Below are positions 31,498-39,254 of a stretch of DNA of 64,000 nucleotides, one piece after another. Under the pieces are notes generated by a model. That model was given only the letters and a program-made list of their open reading frames with translations. It was not told the origin of the DNA and made no database searches. The position numbers and the translations under genes were made by a program. The stretch lies in contig NZ_CP108474.1 in the NCBI RefSeq assembly GCF_036226445.1, forward strand, positions 1,364,001 through 1,428,000, read 5' to 3'. This DNA comes from Streptomyces sp. NBC_01255 (GTDB taxonomy: Bacteria; Actinomycetota; Actinomycetes; Streptomycetales; Streptomycetaceae). Each line of letters opens with the position of its first letter. Position 1 is the first letter of the stretch.

Positions 31498-33291
31498 TTG
31501 CCCTCTTCCTCCTCGTCCAGTTCCGACGGTTACGACATAGCCCTGAAGATCCTCATCGGCGCGTTCGCCCTCGGTCTTCCGCTCGCCAACATCGCCTGGC
31601 TGGCCGGAAATCTCACCGCTTGGGTAACCGGGTGCGGACCGTGGGCGCCGTACCAGCCGACCAACGCACTCTTGCATCCCGAACAGCTCTGGCCGGCCGC
31701 CGGAGAAGCGTCCCTGCTCGTCGGTACCCGAGTCGTCCCCGTCGCCGTGACACTCTTCCTCGCCGCCACCTTCGGCGTCCTTTGGCTCCAGTACAGGAAT
31801 TCCTCCGGTGGCCGGAAGAAGAAGGTCGAGGGAATGGCGAAGGCTCGCGACATCGAGCCGCTGCTGGCGAAGGCGATCGAGGCCAAGGCCCGCTCCCTGC
31901 GCCCGAGCCTGAGGAACGCCAAGAGCCTCGCCCCGTCCGACACCGGCATCCTCCTCGGCAATCTCGCCGGCACTCGTCGCGAAGTGAGGATGGGGTTCGA
32001 AGACGTCGCCGTCGCCATCATGGCCCCACGCTCCGGCAAGACCACGTCCCTCGCCATCCCCTCCATCCTCGCCGCGCCGGGTCCGGTGCTGCTGACCTCG
32101 AACAAGGCTGCCGGCGACGCCTTCACCACGTGTCTGGACGCTCGGCTCCAGGTGGGACGGGTGTGGTCGATGGACCCACAGCAGATCGCCCACGCCGAGC
32201 GGACCATGTGGTGGAACCCGCTCGCCGACGCCAAGACCCTGGACGGTGCCGGGCGGCTCGCCGGGCATTTCCTCGCCGCGTCTGTCGACGCCTCCCAGCA
32301 GGGCGATTTCTGGTCCAAGGCCGGCAGCAACATCTTGTCGCAGCTCTTCCTGGCCGCCGCCCTGGACGAGCGGCCGATCACTGACGTGATGCAGTGGCTC
32401 GCCTTCCCCGCCGACCGGACCCCGCTCGACATCTTGCGGGACCACAAGTTCACCGCCGTCGCCTCTCAGCTCAAGGGCACCGTCGAAGGTCCGCCGGAAA
32501 CCCGCGACGGCATCTACGAGACAGCGAGGCAGTACGGCTCCGCCCTGCTGAACGCGGAGATCGCCGCCTGGGTCACCCCGCAAACGGACATCCCCGAGTT
32601 CCGCCCGGGCGAGTTCGTGACCTCGAACGACACCCTCTTCCTCCTGTCCAAGGATGGCGGCGCCGGAGCGAGCGCTCTGATTGCAGCGTGCGCGGACTCC
32701 GTCATGCGAGCCGCGACCGCTCAGGCCGAGCGGGCCGGTGGTCGTCTCGACCCGCCGATGCTCGCGATCCTCGACGAGGCCGCCAATGTGTGCAAGATCG
32801 CCGACCTCCCGGACTTGTACTCGCACCTCGGCAGCCGTGGGATCATCCCAATCACCATCCTGCAGAGCTACAGGCAGGGCCAGCGAGTCTGGGGCGACGC
32901 CGGCATGGACGCGCTGTGGAGCGCGGCCACGGTCAAGGTGGTCGGCAGCGGCATCGACGACCCGGACTTCGCCGACAAGCTGTCCCGGATGATCGGCGAC
33001 CACGACGTGGAAACCACCTCCACTTCGATCTCCGACTCCGGCAAGTCGAAATCGGTCTCGATGCGGCAGGAACGAATCCTTCCCGCAGACGCCATCCGCG
33101 CCCTGTCCAAGGGCTCCGCCTTGTGCCTGGCCACCGGCATGCGCGTCGCGATGCTCGACCTCCGCCCCTGGTATCTCGAACCCGGCGCAGACAAGCTCGC
33201 TGCTGCCTCCGCCCGCGCGTCCCAGGCCATCACAGCCCGCGCGGTCGCCAAGAACGCCCCGCAACAGGACGACTACGGCCGAGCCGCGTAG
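31498..33291 (+). CDS. VirD4/TraG-like type IV coupling protein
   Basis: A 597-residue membrane ATPase that brings the relaxase-DNA complex to the secretion channel. Two N-terminal membrane helices: about residues 14-38 (IALKILIGAFALGLPLANIA) and about 75-98 (VVPVAVTLFLAATFGVLWLQ). Walker A is MAPRSGKTTSLAI near residue 180 and Walker B is PMLAILDEAANV near residue 425, within the TraM-recognition region that continues DLPDLYSHLGSRGIIPITIL. TTG 31498 is the likely start (AGGAA upstream); the open frame before it overlaps the DUF317 gene. It is far from the rest of the transfer cluster but in the same orientation. Confidence 0.92.
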   Translation: MPSSSSSSSDGYDIALKILIGAFALGLPLANIAWLAGNLTAWVTGCGPWAPYQPTNALLHPEQLWPAAGEASLLVGTRVVPVAVTLFLAATFGVLWLQYRNSSGGRKKKVEGMAKARDIEPLLAKAIEAKARSLRPSLRNAKSLAPSDTGILLGNLAGTRREVRMGFEDVAVAIMAPRSGKTTSLAIPSILAAPGPVLLTSNKAAGDAFTTCLDARLQVGRVWSMDPQQIAHAERTMWWNPLADAKTLDGAGRLAGHFLAASVDASQQGDFWSKAGSNILSQLFLAAALDERPITDVMQWLAFPADRTPLDILRDHKFTAVASQLKGTVEGPPETRDGIYETARQYGSALLNAEIAAWVTPQTDIPEFRPGEFVTSNDTLFLLSKDGGAGASALIAACADSVMRAATAQAERAGGRLDPPMLAILDEAANVCKIADLPDLYSHLGSRGIIPITILQSYRQGQRVWGDAGMDALWSAATVKVVGSGIDDPDFADKLSRMIGDHDVETTSTSISDSGKSKSVSMRQERILPADAIRALSKGSALCLATGMRVAMLDLRPWYLEPGADKLAAASARASQAITARAVAKNAPQQDDYGRAA

Positions 33292-33412
33292 CAGGCGAAC
33301 GCCACTTCTGCGACGACGGCTCTCGGTGACACCGGTCGCGCCGTGGACAGACCGGCGCACACGGCATGCCACCCACTTGCCGTCAAGTTTGCAGATCAAG
33401 GAGTTCTCTTCT

Positions 33413-34222
33413 TTGGCTCACCCCTATCCGCTCGGCCCAAGCGACGAGGAGCTCTGGGCCCTCACCCGGTACCTGCTGGCCTCCGGCGATCAACTCGACG
33501 ACCTCAAGCGGCGCGGCACGGCTCCCAAGCGGCTGCAGGACGCGGTTCGTACAGGCGGCGCGCTGCACCAGACCTCACTCCATGCCGCCGGGCTGCTGGC
33601 CAAAGCCGCCCTGAGCAACGCGACGACCACCGTCGACGGCCTCGACGCCGTCTCACTCCTCCGTCGCCTGGCCGAGGCCACAGCCACCGCCGCGTTGCGG
33701 GCGGCCGACAGCATCGCCGCCCTCGCCCACGGCGACACGACTACAGCCGATCGCCTCCTGGAGCAGGCACGAGTCCACCTGCACCGGGCACCGGTGACCT
33801 GCCAGGAAGTCGGCTCTGCACTACTGCGGCACGACGGATACCTCTACGCCCAGGCGCGCGCCGCACGGGAGAACCTCGCTCCGGGCGGCGGCGCGGTCAA
33901 GGTCAGCGAGGCCCAGCGGAAGGCTCTCGCCTCGCTGGCGCGGGGGGACGGCGTATTCCGTGATGCCCGCCGCAGCGTCCGTGAGCTGGAAAGTCCTCTG
34001 AACGCCTCCGTGCGGACCGCCACCATCGATGCGCTCGCCGCCAGGAAGTTGCTGACCCTCACCCCGCTCACGGGCCAGGAGGGCCGGTCCGCCATCCGGC
34101 TCACCTCCGAAGGCATCCAGGCACTCCTCGCCGCCCCTCCCCCGAAGCCCGGCAGCCCCGCCATCGCGACGTCGGTGCCGATCAGGCCGAGGACGGCTGC
34201 CCGGACGAGCGCTCGGCGGTGA
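33413..34222 (+). CDS. helical domain plus winged-helix protein
   Basis: A 269-residue protein with a TTG start at 33413 and AAGGAG 9 nt upstream. The N-terminal 160 residues are helical (LHQTSLHAAGLLAKAALSN, LLRRLAEATATAALRAADS). The C-terminal about 75 residues look like a winged helix (SEAQRKALASLARGDGVF, VRTATIDALAARKLLTLTP, AIRLTSEGIQALLAAP). The layout parallels the leftward gene at 2416-3114, so the element seems to carry two related DNA-binding proteins. The role is probably regulatory. Confidence 0.65.
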   Translation: MAHPYPLGPSDEELWALTRYLLASGDQLDDLKRRGTAPKRLQDAVRTGGALHQTSLHAAGLLAKAALSNATTTVDGLDAVSLLRRLAEATATAALRAADSIAALAHGDTTTADRLLEQARVHLHRAPVTCQEVGSALLRHDGYLYAQARAARENLAPGGGAVKVSEAQRKALASLARGDGVFRDARRSVRELESPLNASVRTATIDALAARKLLTLTPLTGQEGRSAIRLTSEGIQALLAAPPPKPGSPAIATSVPIRPRTAARTSARR

Positions 34223-34373
34223 CGCCACACCGAGGCGGTCGCCCAGGGCCGCCCGACTGCCACCCTCGGCGCCCGGCGAGACACCCCCGCCCTTCCCGTG
34301 TCTCAGCTATACCGGTCCCCCCGCGGACCCGCGTCGCCGATGCCCCCGACGATCCAGCACAAGGACATTCCCT

Positions 34374-34547
34374 ATTACCGCCACGCCCCAGTTCCGTGCC
34401 ATCTCTCTCGGTGCAGAGATTCAGTCCAACACCATGCTTGCCTGCCCCGCCGAGCAACTGGAGCGGGGTGTCGACAACGGCTGCTCCCCCTGGGCCTTTC
34501 GCAATGAAGTCAAGCCGGTCCAGGACGACTTCGGGATCACGGCGTGA
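34374..34547 (+). CDS. 57-residue small protein, probable non-canonical ATT start
   Basis: Reading backwards from a stop that overlaps the methyltransferase GTG by 4 bp, a coding-quality frame runs TPQFRAISLGAEIQSNT then MLACPAEQLERGVDNG and SPWAFRNEVKPVQDDF. The ATG at 34434 has no ribosome site. An ATT at 34374 lies 8 nt after AAGGA and gives 57 residues. No GTG, TTG or ATG precedes it in frame. Tight coupling to the methyltransferase suggests a partner protein. Function unknown. Confidence 0.45.
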   Translation: MTATPQFRAISLGAEIQSNTMLACPAEQLERGVDNGCSPWAFRNEVKPVQDDFGITA

Positions 34548-35821
34548 GGAACCTTGTCCTGGACCTGTTCGCGGGCCCCGGCGGTTGGAGCCACCCGCTG
34601 CGCGTCCTCGGTGTCCGGGATATCGGCCTGGAATGGGACGAGTGGGCCTGTCGCACCCGAGCCGCAGCCGGCCTGCTGACGATCCGTACGGACGTCGCCG
34701 CCTACCCGGTGTGGCCGTTCGCCGGCCGGACCCACGGGTTCATCGCGTCGCCGCCCTGCCAGGCATACTCCATGGCCGGGAAGCGCCTCGGCCTGCTCGA
34801 CAAGCCCCTCGTCCATCAGGCCGTCGCCGACCTCGCCGCCGGACGGGACACCCGCGAGAAGCTCCTGGCCGCCTGCCGCGACCAGCGTTCCCTGCTCGCG
34901 GCGGAGCCGATGCGCTACCTCCACGCTCTGAACTCGGTCGGGGAGCCGGAGTGGATCGCGATGGAGGAGGTACCCGACGTCCTACCGCTGTGGAAGCAGT
35001 ACGCGGCGATCCTGCGCTCGTGGGGGTTCTCCGTCTGGTGCGGGATCCTCAATTCAGCGGACTTCGGTGTCCCGCAGACCCGGAAGCGGGCAATCCTGCT
35101 CGCCTCCCGCGTCCGCACCGCCGAGCCGCCCACGCCGACGCATGCCCGGCAAGCCGAGCCGGAGTCGTTGTTCGGGCCGGGCCGCAAGCGGTGGGTCTCC
35201 ATGGCCGAGGCCCTCGGCTGGGGCGCCACCGACCGTCCCGTCCCCACCGTCTGCGCCGGCGGAGGCCCGGGCGGCGGCGCCGAGCCTTTCCCTTCCGGCG
35301 CCCGCAAGGCCCTCGCCGACGCCCGAGACCGAGGCGCCTGGGCGCCCCGAGCGGACGGGGTCGTGCTGCGGTCCCGGATGAAGGGATCCGACTGGGCCGC
35401 TCGGCAGGGCACGCGCGAGAACCGGTCCGCCGATGCCCCGGTGTCGACGTCTACCGCCGAGGCGCACCGCTGGTCGTGGTCGCTGCGGAGCAACAACCAG
35501 GCCAACGCGACGGTCCGTTCGATCGACGAACCTGCCGGGACCCTCTTCTTCGGGCACCGAGCGAACGAATGCACGTGGGTCGCAGCCCCCTCGCCCGGCA
35601 AACTGGGTGGCGACGAGTCGACCGCTCCGGAGCCGATCCGGATCACCGCCGCCGAGGCCGGCATCCTCCAGACCTTCCCCGCCGACTACCCCTGGCAGGG
35701 AACCAAGGGCCAGCAGTTCTCCCAGATCGGCAACGCGGTCCCACCCCGGCTAGCCGGACACCTGCTCGCCCCTCACCTCGGCGTCGTCTTCAACGCCGAG
35801 CAGTTCACCCTGGCCGCCTGA
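34544..35821 (+). CDS. orphan DNA C5-cytosine methyltransferase
   Basis: A 425-residue Dcm-type enzyme. Motif I is LDLFAGPGGWSHPLR, motif IV with the catalytic Cys is ASPPCQAYS (near residue 71), motif VI is AMEEVPDV, motif VIII is QTRKRAIL, and motifs IX/X end at QIGNAVPP. The target-recognition region lies between about 200 and 345. GTG 34544. No restriction endonuclease is adjacent, so it is likely to protect the element against host restriction. It is followed with a 1-base overlap by the DnaB-N gene. Confidence 0.92.
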   Translation: MRNLVLDLFAGPGGWSHPLRVLGVRDIGLEWDEWACRTRAAAGLLTIRTDVAAYPVWPFAGRTHGFIASPPCQAYSMAGKRLGLLDKPLVHQAVADLAAGRDTREKLLAACRDQRSLLAAEPMRYLHALNSVGEPEWIAMEEVPDVLPLWKQYAAILRSWGFSVWCGILNSADFGVPQTRKRAILLASRVRTAEPPTPTHARQAEPESLFGPGRKRWVSMAEALGWGATDRPVPTVCAGGGPGGGAEPFPSGARKALADARDRGAWAPRADGVVLRSRMKGSDWAARQGTRENRSADAPVSTSTAEAHRWSWSLRSNNQANATVRSIDEPAGTLFFGHRANECTWVAAPSPGKLGGDESTAPEPIRITAAEAGILQTFPADYPWQGTKGQQFSQIGNAVPPRLAGHLLAPHLGVVFNAEQFTLAA

Positions 35822-36981
35822 TGCAGCACGCCACCGACCCGCACGGCGACGAGGTCTCGTACGACCCGCCCGGTCCTCACCTCGTGTACTACGCCGAGCA
35901 GGCCCTCCTCGGTGCCCTCCTGCTCGAACCAGCCCTACTCGCCGACCTTCAGCAACTCGAGGCCGATGCGTTCTCCAACGCATCGCACGGAGAGCTGTTC
36001 TCCGCGATGCTTCGCGTGCCGGCCCCTGATCCTGTGCGTCACCAGGCCGGTCCGTTCTGGGTGAACGCGGTCCTGGAGACGGCGCTGCCGGACGCTCCGG
36101 GCCTGACCGTCTCCTACCTGCACACACTCATCTCGGCCTGTCCTCATGCCAGGCACGCGCCCGCGTACGCCGCGATGGTCCAAGCCGAGCACGCCCGCCG
36201 AACCATCCACCTGCATTCCGAGCACCTCGCGCGGGCCTCAGCCAACACGGCCCTGCCGGACCGGGCAACGGCCGTCCTCGCACGGGCGGACACGCTCGAA
36301 CGGCACCTGGCCGAGCTCTCCGGGCGTTTCCCCTCCCATCCCGGTTCTCTGCCCCGCACCACCGTGCCGCCGGCACCGACGGGTGACACGGAGGAGGAAG
36401 TCCTGGATGAGGAACGGATGCTGCTCGCGAGCGCCGCAGTGTGGCCGTCGGCCATCAACGAGATGCGCTGGCTGACCGCCGACGACTTCACTCTGTCGGC
36501 TCATGGCGCGCTCTGGCAGGTCTTGAACTCCCTGTCCCACCGCGGGGATCCGGTCGATCCGATCACCGTGCTGTGGGAAGCACAACACCGCGGGATCCTT
36601 GCCTCAGGGCTCGCGCCGGATGAGGTGATCGCGCTCATGTCCGCGCCGGCGGCCTCCCCAGAGCACTGGGGTAGGAGGGTCATCGAGCGGGCCCTGCTCG
36701 CGCGGGCCGCTGAGGTCGCCCACCGAATCGGCGCCTACACCGACGACCCAGCGACCACCGTCCACCAACTGATCACCGGCAGCCGCCGCGCGCTCGCCGA
36801 CCTGACCGCGATACGGACCCGCTGGCACCGGGCCATCGCCCCGCTGGCCGCCCCGGCACCTGAGGCCAGAGCTGGGGTGTCCACCCGGGCCGGACCGCAC
36901 CGCCCGAGCACAACCGCCGCTGCCGTCCGCCCCCTGTCTCCGCCAGCCGGACGTCCGCAGACAGGAGCGCACCATCGCTGA
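35821..36981 (+). CDS. protein with two DnaB N-terminal domains and no helicase motor
   Basis: A 386-residue protein. Residues about 22-115 are a DnaB-N-like helical domain (YYAEQALLGALLLEPALLA, DAFSNASHGELFSAMLRV). Residues about 195-290 are a second copy (EERMLLASAAVWPSAINEM, DFTLSAHGALWQVLNSLS, DPITVLWEAQHRGIL). There is no RecA-like ATPase domain and no Walker A. DnaB-N normally mediates hexamer assembly and binds primase or loader. This form may recruit or block the host replicative helicase during element replication. ATG 35821 overlaps the methyltransferase stop (TGATG). Confidence 0.8.
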   Translation: MQHATDPHGDEVSYDPPGPHLVYYAEQALLGALLLEPALLADLQQLEADAFSNASHGELFSAMLRVPAPDPVRHQAGPFWVNAVLETALPDAPGLTVSYLHTLISACPHARHAPAYAAMVQAEHARRTIHLHSEHLARASANTALPDRATAVLARADTLERHLAELSGRFPSHPGSLPRTTVPPAPTGDTEEEVLDEERMLLASAAVWPSAINEMRWLTADDFTLSAHGALWQVLNSLSHRGDPVDPITVLWEAQHRGILASGLAPDEVIALMSAPAASPEHWGRRVIERALLARAAEVAHRIGAYTDDPATTVHQLITGSRRALADLTAIRTRWHRAIAPLAAPAPEARAGVSTRAGPHRPSTTAAAVRPLSPPAGRPQTGAHHR

Positions 36982-37036
36982 CTCTGCGGAGATGGAGACA
37001 CTTCCAGAGGGACTGTGGCAGACCTAGGCCAAAGGG

Positions 37037-37059
37037 CTTGGTCATCTCGAGCGACCAAG
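37037..37059. promoter_or_regulatory. inverted repeat upstream of the split-barrel oxidoreductase gene
   Basis: CTTGGTC and GACCAAG form a perfect 7-bp inverted repeat with a 9-bp spacer, about 120 bp before the TTG start at 37181. It could be an operator. Confidence 0.4.
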
Positions 37060-37180
37060 TACTTCAAACGAACGGTCAGTGTCCTCGCGTACCGTCGAAG
37101 GGCAGGCACCGACCACCTCCCGCATCGGGACGTGAAACGCAGGCTGCGTAGTCGCACCGTACGCACTGAGGAGACCCACA

Positions 37181-37594
37181 TTGAACGTCGACACCCCGCC
37201 CGCCGCTGACGGCGGTGACGCCTTCTGGCAGGAACGCCGGGTGTGTTTCCTCACCACCCACCGGCCTGACGGCACCCCGCACCTCGTGCCCGTCGGCGTC
37301 ACGTACGACCCCGAAACCCGGATCGCCCGAGTCATCAGCGACGGCGCCAGCAGGAAAGTGCGCAACATTCGCGCCGCCGGCCCTGCGGCCCGAGCTGCCG
37401 TAGCCCAAGCCGACGGACGGCGCTGGTGCACCTTGGAAGGCACGGCAGTCATCAAGGACGATCCCGAATCGGTCGCGGAGGCCGAGCGCCGCTACACCGA
37501 ACGCTACAAGCCTCCGCGGGTCAACCCGAACCGCGTGGTCATCGAGATCACCGTCACCCGCGCCATGGGCACTGCCAAACCCGCTGGTTGGTGA
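37181..37594 (+). CDS. PPOX-class split-barrel (F420/FMN) oxidoreductase
   Basis: A 137-residue split-barrel flavin-type protein: WQERRVCFLTTHRPDGTPHL, VPVGVTYDPETRIARVIS, KVRNIRAAGPAARAAVAQAD, then WCTLEGTAVIKDDPESVAEA and RVVIEITVTRAMGT. This is the TIGR03618-like PPOX group, where many actinobacterial members bind F420 and reduce small molecules. TTG 37181 with GAGGAG upstream. It is the last rightward gene of the accessory block and has its own apparent promoter region. Confidence 0.85.
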   Translation: MNVDTPPAADGGDAFWQERRVCFLTTHRPDGTPHLVPVGVTYDPETRIARVISDGASRKVRNIRAAGPAARAAVAQADGRRWCTLEGTAVIKDDPESVAEAERRYTERYKPPRVNPNRVVIEITVTRAMGTAKPAGW

Positions 37595-37654
37595 CGAACG
37601 TGGTGGTCCGGGTCAAGAGGCCGAGCCGCTTATGGTCAGGCGACCGATGCCTTT

Positions 37655-38536
37655 TCATGCTGCCGCGTAGCTCGCGCGGAACAGGTCCTGCGCTCGCTCA
37701 AGGTCTCGCTCGGAACGCAGCTGCACCTCCAGGTCGCCCGTGCCATGGTGCCCGAGTCCCCTCACATCCCGTGTGAGGCCGGGGATGATGTCGACCGTGC
37801 TCGGGTCGACCTTGAGGTAGACGAGGAGCTTGGTCTTCTGTGGCGGGCAGACGCAAGCGAAGTTCCGCAGGCGCTGGTAGGCGCGGTACTGCTTGCGCTG
37901 GACTCGGGTGATGCCGTCGCCGAGGCCAAGCAGCATCTCGTCGACTTCTGCTGCCAGCGCACCGAGCTGACCGTTGCGGGGCGGCTGCGCGTCAGCACCC
38001 CGACGCACACGATTCGATGCGGACGTTCGAGCCGAAACGGAGGCCACGGTCTCCAGACCGATGAGGCTCTTGCCGAAGAAGCGATATCGAACCAGGTCGA
38101 TGCTGCGCCGGTGCTCACGCACCGCGTGCACGTCGTAGCGCGTGAAGTCGCCGGCCACGCACACCAGTCTGGGCGTGCTCCAGAGGACCTGCGCGGCGGC
38201 CGAGGCCCCGAGGCGGTCGCGGACCAATCGCCTGAACTCCTCTTTGTGGTCCACGAGCCACGCCAGGTAGAAGAGCCCCTGGTTGATCACACCGGGGTCA
38301 GTCCCCCGCTTGTACTCCACGATCACCGGAGAGCCGTTTTCGTCGAGCCCGACCGAGTCGATCCGGCCGCCATGGACCGGCCCAGTGCTGTACTCGCTCG
38401 CCAGGAAGCGAACGCCCAGCATCGTCTCCATGTGCGTCTCAACGAGGTGCTGCACATCCGACTCGACCTCGGCGAGACGCGGCACGACCTCGGTCATGCC
38501 GCTATTCGTCGCGCGAAACAGTTTCAGGTCCGACAC
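37655..38536 (-). CDS. NucS-like (DUF91) nuclease with DUF5655 C-terminal domain
   Basis: A 293-residue protein. The N-terminal half carries a PD-(D/E)XK-type nuclease core: Glu in LASEYSTGPVHGGRIDSVG with Asp as first metal ligand, then PVIVEYKRGTDPGVINQGL, containing the E-x-K. The C-terminal about 110 residues match DUF5655 (YRAYQRLRNFACVCPPQKTK, LLVYLKVDP, DVRGLGHHGTGDLEVQLRS). Such proteins cut branched, mismatched or foreign DNA; this one could serve in defence or element maintenance. GTG 38536 is preceded by GGGGAGG. It is the only leftward gene in this part of the element. Confidence 0.8.
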   Translation of the reverse strand: MSDLKLFRATNSGMTEVVPRLAEVESDVQHLVETHMETMLGVRFLASEYSTGPVHGGRIDSVGLDENGSPVIVEYKRGTDPGVINQGLFYLAWLVDHKEEFRRLVRDRLGASAAAQVLWSTPRLVCVAGDFTRYDVHAVREHRRSIDLVRYRFFGKSLIGLETVASVSARTSASNRVRRGADAQPPRNGQLGALAAEVDEMLLGLGDGITRVQRKQYRAYQRLRNFACVCPPQKTKLLVYLKVDPSTVDIIPGLTRDVRGLGHHGTGDLEVQLRSERDLERAQDLFRASYAAA

Positions 38537-38960
38537 CTCCCCCTTCTCGGCTAGGAGATCACTAACGCCGAAAGAAGGCTGAATTGTTTCCGCGAGAGAC
38601 CTCGATGCTGTGAAGAAGGCGTGAGGATATGTCGCCGCAGGTCAGGCCCTCCACGGTGGGCACGCCGTCATGCCGATGGTGAGGCGGGGCGCGACACTCG
38701 CGCTACGGCCGGTCATATATAGCGGCAAAGCCCCGGTTAGGGAAACCGGTGCTTCCAAGGACGATTGATTGCCCTCGCCCATCCACGGAGCACCTTCGGA
38801 TGACCTCGGGAAGAAGTTCGAACCGACGGGCTCACCCCCGCCCCACGGTTCGTTCTCCCTTCGCGAACTGTGCCGTTCGTCTCTGGACTCTCGCACGAAT
38901 CCGTTTAGTGTTCCGTCCCCCGGAGACCATTCGCCCTTGCCCCACGAGCCCACATCCCCC
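38537..38960. other. intergenic region between nuclease and xis genes
   Basis: Holds motif copy C at 38712-38771. A continuous frame from TTG 38769 leads into xis, but its first 64 codons are Ser/Pro/His-rich with no ribosome site, so most of this stretch is probably untranslated leader. Confidence 0.45.
38712..38771 (+). promoter_or_regulatory. element-wide TATAG/CCGGTT motif, copy C
   Basis: ATATATAGC, then CCGGTTAGGGAAACCGG starting 15 nt after TATAG, then GGACGATTG. It is more diverged than copies A and B but keeps the same spacing and the GGAC-N2-TTG tail. It lies upstream of xis-int, which suggests that excision is under the same control as the other motif-bearing units. Confidence 0.6.
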
Positions 38961-39254
38961 ATGGACTTCGCCGCACCGAACGCCGACATGGAGGCCGCCG
39001 CGCACCCCACGCTCCAGTACCAAGGTGACCCGGCCAACAGTCGTCCACCTCTCCTCGCCAGCGCCTGGTACTCGACCAAGGACCTCGCCATCCGCCTCCG
39101 CATCGACGCCTCGACCCTGCGGCGATGGCGAACCGCCCAGCCGCCCCAGGGCCCCCCGTTCGTCTCCATTTCGGAACGCGTCGTCATGTACAGCGCGGCT
39201 GACATCGAGGAATGGCTGCACAGCCGCCGCATAGCCCCCAGCAAGGCGGCTTGA
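38961..39254 (+). CDS. xis: excisionase-like MerR/AlpA-type DNA-binding protein
   Basis: A 97-residue protein with one winged helix-turn-helix: WYSTKDLAIRLRIDASTLRR, then VMYSAADIEEWLHSRRIAP, the classical AlpA/Xis fold. Such proteins sit directly before actinobacterial tyrosine integrases and favour excision. ATG 38961 is used; TTG 38937 (GGAG 11 nt upstream) and TTG 38769 are alternatives. The stop overlaps the integrase start (TGATG). Confidence 0.85.
   Translation: MDFAAPNADMEAAAHPTLQYQGDPANSRPPLLASAWYSTKDLAIRLRIDASTLRRWRTAQPPQGPPFVSISERVVMYSAADIEEWLHSRRIAPSKAA

Noticed and set aside
36982..37033. 17-codon frame after the DnaB-N gene (ADSAEMETLPEGLWQT)
   Set aside because: No standard start and too short to support, though CAGGAG precedes an ATC codon.
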